A stretch of DNA of 64,000 bases from an uncultured Bacteroidales bacterium (GTDB lineage: Bacteria > Bacteroidota > Bacteroidia > Bacteroidales > Bacteroidaceae), in assembly GCA_902802815.1 (NCBI GenBank), contig CADCNQ010000003.1, positions 124,001 to 188,000 of the forward strand. The letters are read 5' to 3'. Made by a program: the position numbers and the translations under genes. The notes below the pieces were generated by a model. It worked only from the letters and a program-made list of their open reading frames with translations, searched no databases and was not told the DNA's origin. Below are positions 56,054 to 64,000 of the stretch, piece by piece; the stretch's first letter is position 1, and each line of letters starts with the position of its first letter.

Positions 56054-56971
56054 ATGCCACTTAGATTACCGAATAAACTACCGGCAATAGAGTTTCTCAA
56101 AAAGGAGAACATCTTTGTCTTGGACGAACTGCGTGCATCGACTCAGGACATACGTCCCCTGAGGATATGCATTCTTAATCTGATGCCTCTCAAGATAACC
56201 ACAGAGACAGACCTTATCCGTCTGCTCTCCAATTCTCCCTTGCAACTCGAATTGCATCTGATGAAAGTTAAGGCTCACACTTCCAAGAATACTCCTGTGG
56301 AGCACATGCGGGCATTCTATCGTGACTTTGAGGAGATGAAGGAGGAGAAGTTCGATGGAATGATAATCACCGGAGCTCCGGTGGAGCATCTCGGTTTTGA
56401 GGAGGTGAGATACTGGGAAGAGATGAAGGAAATCCTGGACTGGTGTCGCACTCATGTCACTTCCACACTCTACATCTGCTGGGCGGCTCAGGCTGGACTG
56501 TTCCACTATTACGGCATTCCGAAATATCCTCTTTCAGAGAAAATGTTCGGCGTATTCCCGCAGAATCTTGCAGATGCTTCATTGCCTCTCTTCCGTGGTT
56601 TCGACGATAAGTTCAATATGCCTCACAGCCGTCATTCCGAGATACGCCGTGAGGACATTGAGCGTGTGCCGGATTTGACTATCATTGCGGAAAGCCCGGT
56701 CAGCGGCGTCTCTATGGTGATGGGGCGTGGAGGGCGTGAGATATACATCACCGGACACAGTGAGTATTCGCCGCTCACGCTCGATACGGAATACCGTCGC
56801 GATTTGGCAAAAGGATTGGATATTCATGCGCCTTACAACTACTATATTGACGATGATATGAATAAGGGCGTGCATGTGACCTGGCGTGCACATGCCAATC
56901 TGCTTTTCACCAATTGGCTCAACTATTACGTATATCAGGAGACGCCGTTTGACATCAACGAGATACATTGA
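56054..56971 (+). CDS. metA: Homoserine O-succinyltransferase
   Basis: 305 residues, the family's usual length. Motifs: MPLRLPNKLPAIEFLKKENI, LNLMPLKITTETDLIRLLSN, catalytic Cys in YICWAAQAGLFHYYGIPKYP, and His/Glu in GHSEYSPLTLDTEYRRD. It transfers an acyl group (succinyl or acetyl, depending on one active-site residue) to homoserine in methionine synthesis. Confidence 0.95.
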   Translation: MPLRLPNKLPAIEFLKKENIFVLDELRASTQDIRPLRICILNLMPLKITTETDLIRLLSNSPLQLELHLMKVKAHTSKNTPVEHMRAFYRDFEEMKEEKFDGMIITGAPVEHLGFEEVRYWEEMKEILDWCRTHVTSTLYICWAAQAGLFHYYGIPKYPLSEKMFGVFPQNLADASLPLFRGFDDKFNMPHSRHSEIRREDIERVPDLTIIAESPVSGVSMVMGRGGREIYITGHSEYSPLTLDTEYRRDLAKGLDIHAPYNYYIDDDMNKGVHVTWRAHANLLFTNWLNYYVYQETPFDINEIH

Positions 56972-58412
56972 ACTGCTTGCTCCGGCTAAGAATCTGGAGA
57001 CGGCCCTGGCTGCAATCAGTCATGGTGCGGATGCTGTCTATATCGGCGCAGAGCACTATGGCGCACGTGCAGCAGCGGGTAATTCGGTGGAAGATATTGC
57101 AACGGTGGTGAAGAATGCCCGTCCTTTTGGTGTGAAAGTATATGTGACGCTCAACACCTTGCTCTACGATGAAGAGTATGATGAGGCCGTCCGTTTGGCT
57201 CACGATTTGTATGCCGTCGGTGTGGATGCCTTTATCATACAGGATGAGCGTCTGGCTGAGATGCTGTCCGATTTGCCGCTTCACGCCTCTACGCAGATGG
57301 ACAATCGCGATGCCTCCAAGGTCAGAAACCTTCTTGACAGAGGTTTTCTTCAGACAGTGCTTGCCCGCGAACTCACAATAGAGGAGATACGCAGCATCCA
57401 CGAGGCTGTGCCGGAGATGCCGTTGGAGGTTTTTGTTCATGGTGCCGTATGTGTGTGCTACAGCGGTTGCTGCTATGCGTCGGAGGTGTGCTACGGACGC
57501 TCTGCCAACAGAGGCGAGTGCGCTCAGTTCTGCCGCATGCCTTATACGTTGGAAGATGCCGAGGGGCGTCCTCTTGCCAACGGACATCTTTTGTCGATGA
57601 AGGATATGAATCGCACCGCCGACCTGGAAGCTCTGCTCGATGCCGGTGTCACGTCGTTCAAGATAGAAGGACGTCTGAAGGATGTTGCCTACGTGAAAAA
57701 TGTTACGGCGTGGTATCGTCAGCATCTGGATGCGCTGTTCCGCAGGAGGAGTGAATACCGGAGAAGTTCGTGGGGACGCGAGACGTTCCTGTTCACCCCG
57801 GATATCGAGCGCACCTTCCAGCGCGGTTATATGGACTATTTCATGCACGGACGCACAGCGGATATGGCTTGTTTCCTCACGCCCAAGAGTATGGGGAAAC
57901 GGGTCGGTGTGGTGAAGAGTGTTCGCCACAATCATATCGTGGTGTCTTCCCTGTGCAGTTTTACCAACGGCGACGGACTCTGCTATGACGACGGCGGCCG
58001 TCTTGTCGGATTCCGTGTGAACCGGGCGGACGGTAATCATCTCTATCCTCATGTGATGCCCTCCGGACTGCGTGAAGGGACAGTGCTCTATCGCAATCAG
58101 GATATGGATATGGAGCGCACTCTTCAGGGAAACACCGCAGTGCGTAAGGTGGGTCTTACCTGGACGCTTGAGCATATTTCCGGGAACGGTTTCCGTCTGA
58201 CGGCAGACAGGGAAGACGGTGCGAAGGCTCAGTGTGTATTCACATGGGAAGCCCAGACGGCAAAGACAGATCAGAGACAAAGCATCACCGATGTGTTGTC
58301 GCGATTGGGCGATACTCCCTACGAAGCGCGTGAAGTGCGTTGTGACGGTGATTGTTTTATTCCTAAAAGTGTACTCACAGAATGGAGAAGAGAGACGATA
58401 TCCCGGTTCTGA
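56949..58412 (+). CDS. U32 family peptidase
   Basis: 487 residues from a TTG at 56949, which overlaps metA by 23 nt; no ATG is close, and the conserved part begins at RYIELLAPAKNLETALAAIS. Further motifs are GADAVYIGAEHYGARA, GAVCVCYSGCCYASEVCYGR with its Cys cluster, RGECAQFCRMPY and SFKIEGRLKDVAYV. It is a U32 collagenase-like peptidase; related members form RNA-modification complexes (TrhP). The TTG start makes translational coupling with metA likely. Confidence 0.9.
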   Translation: MTSTRYIELLAPAKNLETALAAISHGADAVYIGAEHYGARAAAGNSVEDIATVVKNARPFGVKVYVTLNTLLYDEEYDEAVRLAHDLYAVGVDAFIIQDERLAEMLSDLPLHASTQMDNRDASKVRNLLDRGFLQTVLARELTIEEIRSIHEAVPEMPLEVFVHGAVCVCYSGCCYASEVCYGRSANRGECAQFCRMPYTLEDAEGRPLANGHLLSMKDMNRTADLEALLDAGVTSFKIEGRLKDVAYVKNVTAWYRQHLDALFRRRSEYRRSSWGRETFLFTPDIERTFQRGYMDYFMHGRTADMACFLTPKSMGKRVGVVKSVRHNHIVVSSLCSFTNGDGLCYDDGGRLVGFRVNRADGNHLYPHVMPSGLREGTVLYRNQDMDMERTLQGNTAVRKVGLTWTLEHISGNGFRLTADREDGAKAQCVFTWEAQTAKTDQRQSITDVLSRLGDTPYEAREVRCDGDCFIPKSVLTEWRRETISRF

Positions 58413-58582
58413 TGACCTGCCGCTACTGCATCCGCTACGAGATGGGACTGTGTCTTAGGGAGAATCCCGATGCACCTCGCGGGCCGCTGTTTCTGCGCGG
58501 TGCCGACGGTCGCCGCTTCGAACTGCGCTTCGACTGCAGACGCTGTGAGATGCAGGTTTTGAATACGGATTCCGACAAATAA
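58382..58582 (+). CDS. Small Cys-rich protein resembling the detached C-terminus of U32 peptidases
   Basis: 66 residues with MTCRYCIRYEMGLCL and RFELRFDCRRCEMQVL. These segments look like the C-terminal Cys-containing tail that follows the U32 domain in many Bacteroidetes proteins. Here it is in the -1 frame and overlaps the peptidase gene by 31 nt. Either a natural split with translational coupling or a frameshift explains this. Confidence 0.7.
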   Translation: MEKRDDIPVLMTCRYCIRYEMGLCLRENPDAPRGPLFLRGADGRRFELRFDCRRCEMQVLNTDSDK

Positions 58583-58594
58583 GCCCTCACCGCT

Positions 58595-59365
58595 ATGCCT
58601 CGCCACTATACAGCAAATTTCAACTTCCGTGTGACGGACTCGATACCTCTTCAGAGTGAGCGTCCGCTGCATAGCCGGCAGGTGCTGGGCGACACAATGT
58701 GGGTGACGCGGGATGATATTCTGGTGGTGGCTCAGATATCTGTCATTCCTGAGGATTCCGTCGACACTGTGTGGGTGAAGGTGGCCCGCGATCAGATGAC
58801 ACAGGGGTGGGTGAGAGAGAGCCGTCTTCTGGAGAGCGTGGTGCCCAGCGATCCCATTTCGGAGTACATAAATCTCTTCTCCAGCCGCCACACGGATTAT
58901 TTTATGAGTTTCACTCTTCTCATACTTCTCCTGTGGCTGTGGTTCCGTTCGGAGCATATGTCTTTGCCCACCGTGCATTTCAACGATATCAAAAGCGGTT
59001 ATCCCGCCACATTCTGTCTCACGTTGTCGGCATCTGCGATGCTGTACGCTGCGATTCAAAAATACTATCCCGATGAGTGGCAGGAGTATTATTTTCATCC
59101 CTCGCTGAATCCTTTCGGGTGGCCTCTGATGGTGAGCCTGTTTCTCATCAGCGTGTGGTTACTGATAATTATGGCTATTGCTACGGTTCAGGAGATGTTC
59201 CGTCTGCTGTCGGGACGCAACTTTGTGTTGTATGCTGCCACGCTGACCAGTGTTGCGATGGTTGATTATATGCTGTTTACCATGCTGCCCTTCCCCTGGG
59301 CGAGCATACCTCTATTTGTGTTATACACCCTCTATGCCCTTTATAAAATGTATGGCAAAGGTTAA
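58595..59365 (+). CDS. Membrane protein, unknown function
   Basis: 256 residues. The N-terminal SH3-like beta region (LGDTMWVTRDDILVVAQISV, KVARDQMTQGWVRESRLLES) is followed by four hydrophobic helices between about 105 and 252 (FTLLILLLWLWF, PLMVSLFLISVWLLIIMAIA, ASIPLFVLYTLYAL). It lies between U32 and radA and overlaps radA by 14 nt. Not recognised as a named family. Confidence 0.75.
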   Translation: MPRHYTANFNFRVTDSIPLQSERPLHSRQVLGDTMWVTRDDILVVAQISVIPEDSVDTVWVKVARDQMTQGWVRESRLLESVVPSDPISEYINLFSSRHTDYFMSFTLLILLLWLWFRSEHMSLPTVHFNDIKSGYPATFCLTLSASAMLYAAIQKYYPDEWQEYYFHPSLNPFGWPLMVSLFLISVWLLIIMAIATVQEMFRLLSGRNFVLYAATLTSVAMVDYMLFTMLPFPWASIPLFVLYTLYALYKMYGKG

Positions 59366-60743
59366 AACGATGTATGTCTGTTCCGAGTGCGGACAGGAGA
59401 GTTCACAGTGGATGGGACGTTGCCCCTCCTGCGGTCAGTGGAACACGATGAAGCAGTTCCGCGAGGCACAGATACCGAATGAAAAGATAAAGTTGCCGGG
59501 AATGTCGTCCCTTTCCGGCGCAGAGCGTTCTTCGCAGCGAACCCCCACGCTCATCCGTGATATTTCCGTCGACAAGGAGGTCCGTATTGATATGCGCGAC
59601 GATGAGCTCAACCGTGTTCTTGGCGGAGGTCTTGTTGCCGGCAGTCTGTGTCTTCTCGGCGGTGAACCCGGTATAGGCAAGAGCACGCTGGTGCTTCAGA
59701 CCATTCTCCGTCTCGACGGGCTCCGGGTGCTGTACGTTTCCGGTGAGGAGAGTGCCCGTCAGATAAAACTCAGGGCCGATCGTCTTGGCGGCACCACGAG
59801 CGACAGTCTCCTGCTTCTCACCGAGACATCTCTCGAACAGATATATGCCCGTATAGAGGAGTTGCAGCCCGACCTTGTGGTGATAGACTCCATACAGACA
59901 ATATCCACAGAGACCGTAGAGTCTTCTCCCGGCAGCCTTTCCCAGATACGTGAATGTGCAGCATCACTGCTGAAATACGCTAAAAGCGGCGGTGCAAGCA
60001 TCATTCTCATCGGACATATCACCAAGGACGGCACGCTGGCCGGTCCCAAGGTGCTGGAGCATATTGTCGACACCGTACTTCAGTTTGAGGGCGACCAGCA
60101 TCACATGTACCGTATCCTGCGTGGCATCAAGAACCGCTTCGGCAGCACTTCCGAACTCGGACTCTACGAGATGCGTTCAGAAGGACTTCGTGCAGTATCC
60201 AATCCTTCTGAACTGTGGATTTCCGATGAGCGTGAAGGCCTTTCCGGTGTTGCCATCTGTTCCGTGATGGAGGGTGTGCGCCCCTTCCTCATCGAGACGC
60301 AGGCACTTGTCTCTACGGCTGCTTACGGTACGGCGCAGCGCAGCACCATCGGTTTTGACGGGCGTCGTCTCAACATGCTCCTGGCTGTGCTCGAAAAGCG
60401 CGTCGGTTTCAAGTTGGCTCAGAAGGATGTCTTTCTCAATATCGCGGGAGGACTGCGTGTGTCCGATCCGGCTCTCGACCTTGCCGTCGTTGCAGCCGTC
60501 CTTTCCAGCAATGTGGATACGCCCATAGAGTCCGATGTGGCGATGTGCGGTGAGGTGGGCCTTTCGGGTGAGATACGTCCCGTTTCGCGTATCGAACAGC
60601 GCATCTCCGAAGCTCAGCGCCTGGGCTTCAGCCGTATGGTGTTGCCCCGCGGGAATATGAACGGCATAGATGCTTCCAAATACAGGATATCACTCTGTCC
60701 CGTGTCCCGGGTGTCTGATGCCGTGAGAGAACTTTTCGGATGA
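59352..60743 (+). CDS. radA: DNA repair protein RadA
   Basis: 463 residues from MAKVKTMYVCSECGQ (ATG at 59352); upstream in-frame sequence belongs to the neighbour. Zinc finger CSECG...CPSCG at residues 9-27; Walker A GGEPGIGKST; RadA-specific RGIKNRFGSTSELG (KNRFG motif); C-terminal Lon-like domain (LNIAGGLRVSDPALDLAVVA). It drives branch migration in homologous recombination. Confidence 0.95.
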   Translation: MAKVKTMYVCSECGQESSQWMGRCPSCGQWNTMKQFREAQIPNEKIKLPGMSSLSGAERSSQRTPTLIRDISVDKEVRIDMRDDELNRVLGGGLVAGSLCLLGGEPGIGKSTLVLQTILRLDGLRVLYVSGEESARQIKLRADRLGGTTSDSLLLLTETSLEQIYARIEELQPDLVVIDSIQTISTETVESSPGSLSQIRECAASLLKYAKSGGASIILIGHITKDGTLAGPKVLEHIVDTVLQFEGDQHHMYRILRGIKNRFGSTSELGLYEMRSEGLRAVSNPSELWISDEREGLSGVAICSVMEGVRPFLIETQALVSTAAYGTAQRSTIGFDGRRLNMLLAVLEKRVGFKLAQKDVFLNIAGGLRVSDPALDLAVVAAVLSSNVDTPIESDVAMCGEVGLSGEIRPVSRIEQRISEAQRLGFSRMVLPRGNMNGIDASKYRISLCPVSRVSDAVRELFG

Positions 60744-60744
60744 T

Positions 60745-62277
60745 ATGGAATACACGTTGAAACTTACGCCGAAACAGGCTTCCAGTGAGGATAACATACG
60801 TCGCTTTCTGGCTGAGGAAAAGGGTGTGAAATGCTCTTCTCTTTGGGTGCGCAGACGCAGTATTGATGCCCGTCAGCGTCAGGTGTGGGTTAATCTCACG
60901 GTGGAGACCGATCCCGACAGGGATGTTTTTGACATACCTCCCTTTCAGATACGTGATGTCTCATCCAGGCCTTCGGTTATCGTTGTGGGTGCGGGGCCTG
61001 CCGGACTTTTTGCTGCTTTGCGTCTTATCGAGCGCGGTCTGCGTCCTGTGGTGCTTGAGCGTGGTAAGGATGTGCGTGAGCGCAAAAAGGATATAGCCCG
61101 CATACGTCCCGAACAGCGCGTGAATCCCGAGAGCAATTATTCTTTCGGCGAGGGAGGTGCCGGTGCCTATTCCGACGGAAAACTCTACACCCGCAGCAAG
61201 AAGCGCGGTGATGTCACCTCCGTGCTTCGTCTCTTCGTGCAGCACGGTGCATCGCCTGCCATTCTTGTGGATGCCCATCCCCATATCGGCACCGACCGCT
61301 TGCCTCGCGTCATTGAGAACATACGGGAGAGTATCCTGCGTGCCGGAGGTGAGGTGCATTTCCAGACACGTGTGGAGAGCCTTCTCCTTTCTGCCGACAG
61401 TCGTGTGGAGGGTGTTGTGGCTGCCGGACGTGAGTTCCGCGCTTCTGCCGTTATTCTTGCCACAGGTCATTCGGCGCGCGATGTCTATCGCTATCTTGTG
61501 GAGGCCGGTGTCGAGGTGGAGGCAAAAGGACTGGCCATAGGTGTGCGTCTGGAGCATCCTGCGCATCTCATAGATCAGATAATGTACCACAGCCGCGAAG
61601 GTCGCGGGCCGTATCTCCCGGCAGCGGAGTATTCTATGGTGGATCAGATTTCCGGACGGGGTGTCTATACCTTCTGCATGTGTCCGGGCGGTTTTGTCGT
61701 ACCTGCAGCCACAGGTCCCGAACAGGTGGTGGTCAACGGTATGAGTCCCAGCGGACGCAACGGTCGCTGGTCCAACAGCGGGGTTGTTGTGGAGATGCCT
61801 CCCACCGATGCCGACCCCCTCTCCATGCTGCGTCAGCAGGAGGAGATAGAGCGTCTCTGCTGGCTTCAGGCCAATCGCCTGCAGACGGCTCCGGCGCAGC
61901 GCATGGCGGATTTTGTCAACGGTCGTCTCTCTGCCGACCTCAATGCATCGAGCTATGCACCGGGCCTGGTGGCCTCTCCGCTTCATTTCTGGATGCCGAA
62001 GGACATCTCCGACCGTCTGCGTGAAGCCTTCCGTCTCTGGGGCAGACGCTATCACGGTTTCCTCACCAACGAGGCTACTGTCATTGCTGTGGAGACGCGC
62101 ACCTCTTCGCCCGTCCGCATCCTTCGTGACAGGGATTCCCTTCATCATGTGCGCATCCGGGGGCTTTATCCGGCCGGTGAAGGGGCAGGGTATGCCGGCG
62201 GTATAGTGAGTGCAGCCATCGACGGTCAGCGCTGTGCAGATGCCATTTGCGACAACATATTTCATATTACGACATAA
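60745..62277 (+). CDS. FAD-dependent oxidoreductase (COG2509-type)
   Basis: 510 residues. A small N-terminal region precedes the dinucleotide fold VIVVGAGPAGLFAALRLIER. Further motifs are NYSFGEGGAGAYSDGKLYTR, VILATGHSARDVY and, at the end, LYPAGEGAGYAGGIVSAAID. This matches the widely conserved, poorly characterised COG2509 flavoprotein. The electron acceptor and substrate are unknown. It begins 1 nt after the radA stop. Confidence 0.9.
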   Translation: MEYTLKLTPKQASSEDNIRRFLAEEKGVKCSSLWVRRRSIDARQRQVWVNLTVETDPDRDVFDIPPFQIRDVSSRPSVIVVGAGPAGLFAALRLIERGLRPVVLERGKDVRERKKDIARIRPEQRVNPESNYSFGEGGAGAYSDGKLYTRSKKRGDVTSVLRLFVQHGASPAILVDAHPHIGTDRLPRVIENIRESILRAGGEVHFQTRVESLLLSADSRVEGVVAAGREFRASAVILATGHSARDVYRYLVEAGVEVEAKGLAIGVRLEHPAHLIDQIMYHSREGRGPYLPAAEYSMVDQISGRGVYTFCMCPGGFVVPAATGPEQVVVNGMSPSGRNGRWSNSGVVVEMPPTDADPLSMLRQQEEIERLCWLQANRLQTAPAQRMADFVNGRLSADLNASSYAPGLVASPLHFWMPKDISDRLREAFRLWGRRYHGFLTNEATVIAVETRTSSPVRILRDRDSLHHVRIRGLYPAGEGAGYAGGIVSAAIDGQRCADAICDNIFHITT

Positions 62278-64000
62278 TGAAGAAACACTGTTTGCTGATA
62301 ATTTCCCTCGTCCTCTCGGCTATCTTTGCCTTTGCAGGAGTGAAGAGCCCCGACGGCCGGCTGGAAGTGCTCGTGGAGCAGAAGGACGGAAGTACGTACG
62401 TCGTGCTGAAAGACATCGCGGGCGAAGAGCTCGTGCGCACCGTTGCGGGATTCACCACCGGCGGTGAGGATTTCTCCTCGTCGCTGGCTTTCGTGTCTCT
62501 TTCCGACGGTGAGCGGTTCACCGAGAGCTACACCAATATTCACGGTAAGAAAACTCAGGTAAACAGTTCGTATACCCGCTCTGTGGCTTCGTTCACGGGT
62601 GGTAAGGGCACTCCCATGAGCATTGAGCTTCGCCTCTTCAACGACGGTCTGGCCTTCCGCTATCTTCTGGACAACAAAGAGGGTTCGCACCTGGAGTTCA
62701 CAGGAGAGGAGACAGCCTTCTCGCTGCCGTCGGCCACGCGTCGCTGGCTTCAGAAATACATCACCTGCTACGAGGGCGACTTCCCCCTTCAGGAGGGTGC
62801 CGGCAGACAGGGTGTGTGGGGTTATCCCGCGCTGTTCCAGCTCTCCGGCGGACGTTTCGCTCTGCTCACCGAGGCGGGTCTCACACGCAGCTACTGCGCC
62901 ACGCATCTCAGCAACGTTGCCGACGCCTCCCTCTATCGTGTGAGCTATCCCGATGCCCGTGAGGGCAACGGACAGGGAGATGTCAATCCCTCGTGGGACG
63001 GTGCTTGGTCTTCTCCCTGGCGTGTGGCTATAGTCGGTTCTCTGGGCGACATTGTCGAGTCCACAATGGTGGACGATGTCTCACCCGCCCCCTCTCTCAA
63101 CTCTCAACTTTCAACTCTCAACTTTATTACCCCCGGTCGCGCCTCCTGGGTGTATTGGGCCTACAATCATGGCACTAAGGATTTCCAGACGTGCAGGCAG
63201 TATGTCGATCTCGCTGCCGGGATGGGGTGGGAGTATGTGCTCTTCGACTGGGAGTGGGATGCCATGACCAAAGGAGGCCGCCTCGAGGATGCCGTAAAGT
63301 ATGCTCTCTCCCGGGGTGTTAAGCCTTGGATGTGGTACAACAGCGGCGGCACTCACACCGGTGTGCGCGCCACACCGCTCGACCGCATGCTGACTCACGA
63401 AAACCGTGTTGAGGAATTCACCTGGCTCAGGAATCTCGGTGTGGTTGGTGTCAAGGTGGACTTCTTCGAGAGCGACAAGCAGCAGATGGTGGACTACTAT
63501 CTTGACATCCTTGAGGATGCGGCGTCTTTTGAGATGATGGTTAATTTTCACGGATGCACGCTGCCCCGGGGCTGGAGTCGCACCTATCCCCATCTCATGT
63601 CGCAGGAGGCTGTCTATGGTGCGGAGCAGTATAACAATACGCCCTTCATGACCGACAACGGTGCCCGCATCAACTGTCTCCTCCCTTACACGCGCAATGT
63701 CGTTGGTCCGATGGACTACACTCCTGTGGCTTTCACCAATTCCCAGCATCCTCATCGCACGTCGTATGTTCACGAACTGGCTCTGTCCGTTGCTTTCGAG
63801 TCGGGTGTGCAGCACTGGGCCGATCGCCCCGAGGGTTTCCTCTCGTTGCCTGATGAAGCGAGGGAACACATGTCTGAGGTACCTGTGGTGTGGGATGAGA
63901 CGCGTTTCCTGCGCGGTTATCCGGGTGAGTCGTTTGTTGTGGCCCGCCGCAGCGGTGACAGGTGGTATGTGGCAGGTCTTAACGGCCGTAACGAGCCTTG
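62277..64000 (+). CDS. Glycoside hydrolase family 97 protein, 3' end outside window
   Basis: The ATG at 62277 overlaps the previous stop by 1 nt (TAATG). 574 residues are visible. The signal peptide MKKHCLLIISLVLSAIFAFA indicates export. The catalytic (beta/alpha)8 part has WVYWAYNHGTKDFQTCRQYV, YVLFDWEWD, GVVGVKVDFFESDKQ, MMVNFHGCTLPRGWSRTYPH and SQEAVYGAEQYNN, characteristic of GH97 (SusB-like alpha-glucosidase or alpha-galactosidase). A 12-residue insertion from a minisatellite-like DNA stretch lies near residue 275. It reads to the window edge without a stop. Confidence 0.93.
   Translation, partial: MKKHCLLIISLVLSAIFAFAGVKSPDGRLEVLVEQKDGSTYVVLKDIAGEELVRTVAGFTTGGEDFSSSLAFVSLSDGERFTESYTNIHGKKTQVNSSYTRSVASFTGGKGTPMSIELRLFNDGLAFRYLLDNKEGSHLEFTGEETAFSLPSATRRWLQKYITCYEGDFPLQEGAGRQGVWGYPALFQLSGGRFALLTEAGLTRSYCATHLSNVADASLYRVSYPDAREGNGQGDVNPSWDGAWSSPWRVAIVGSLGDIVESTMVDDVSPAPSLNSQLSTLNFITPGRASWVYWAYNHGTKDFQTCRQYVDLAAGMGWEYVLFDWEWDAMTKGGRLEDAVKYALSRGVKPWMWYNSGGTHTGVRATPLDRMLTHENRVEEFTWLRNLGVVGVKVDFFESDKQQMVDYYLDILEDAASFEMMVNFHGCTLPRGWSRTYPHLMSQEAVYGAEQYNNTPFMTDNGARINCLLPYTRNVVGPMDYTPVAFTNSQHPHRTSYVHELALSVAFESGVQHWADRPEGFLSLPDEAREHMSEVPVVWDETRFLRGYPGESFVVARRSGDRWYVAGLNGRNEP

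Noticed and set aside
54753-56060. 435-codon minus-strand frame opposite the ABC-F gene
   Set aside because: The plus strand carries two complete ABC motifs; the opposite frame has no domain and no promoter.
60961-62265. 434-codon minus-strand frame opposite the flavoprotein gene
   Set aside because: High GC and codon symmetry make long shadow frames; the plus strand has clear FAD-binding motifs.

Overview
The window is a Bacteroidales chromosome segment, Prevotella-like by gene content. It carries most of a temperate siphovirus prophage (about 1-52113) followed by host chromosome (52114-64000). The taxonomic reading rests on promoters of the Bacteroidetes type (TAnnTTTG -7 boxes), lack of Shine-Dalgarno sites, DUF3127, DUF6291 and DUF5675 proteins, and a GH97 glycosidase. 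The left end of the prophage, including the integrase N-terminus, lies outside the window. The right end is marked by a displaced 3' half of tRNA-His at 52067-52113.

Layout, left to right. At 1-441 is the integrase C-terminus (+ strand). At 487-1802 (- strand) is a toxin-antitoxin-SecB-like chaperone (TAC) module. At 2125-22571 (- strand) is one long late operon, read right to left: scaffold, capsid-associated protein, major capsid protein, a secreted protein, head-tail connectors, major tail protein, a tail assembly chaperone with a -1 frameshift, tape measure, distal tail, tail tip, a candidate unimolecular spanin, two fibre-like proteins, holin and DUF5675. At 22728-24185 an amidoligase/glutamine-amidotransferase cassette has its own promoter. 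At 24502-32266 (- strand) is the packaging operon: an ASCH-like protein, a PP-loop enzyme, a BECR-like toxin, a ParB-like protein, small and large terminase, portal and a MuF head protein fused to a nuclease-like toxin domain. Two small RNA genes lie on the opposite strand within it. At 32511-33196 (+ strand) is an XRE-ASCH pair. At 33187-50808 (- strand) is the early operon: ERF annealing protein, RecB-like nuclease, SSB-like DUF3127, NinB, NinG, helicase, DUF6291, methyltransferase, PP-loop enzyme, many small proteins, one tRNA and one tRNA-like element. At 50997-51698 (+ strand) is a LexA-type repressor.

Control. The repressor and early operon diverge from an operator region at 50809-50996. 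The promoters of the packaging operon (32276-32283) and the capsid operon (22588-22595) each carry the same 23-bp inverted repeat, exactly 42 nt upstream of the -7 box. This suggests a common phage-encoded late activator; the HTH protein at 33187-33576, the last gene of the early operon, is a candidate by position.

The host part has a Spy-like periplasmic protein and an SSS symporter on the - strand. A tight + strand cluster follows: ABC-F ATPase, metA, U32 peptidase, a small Cys-rich protein, a membrane protein, radA, a COG2509 flavoprotein and a GH97 enzyme cut by the window end.

Most unusual features: the TAC module, the matched late-activator sites, two related small RNAs each ending at the stop codon of a toxin-like gene, and the amidoligase cassette. 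All functions are assigned by reading motifs in the sequence; no database search was run.
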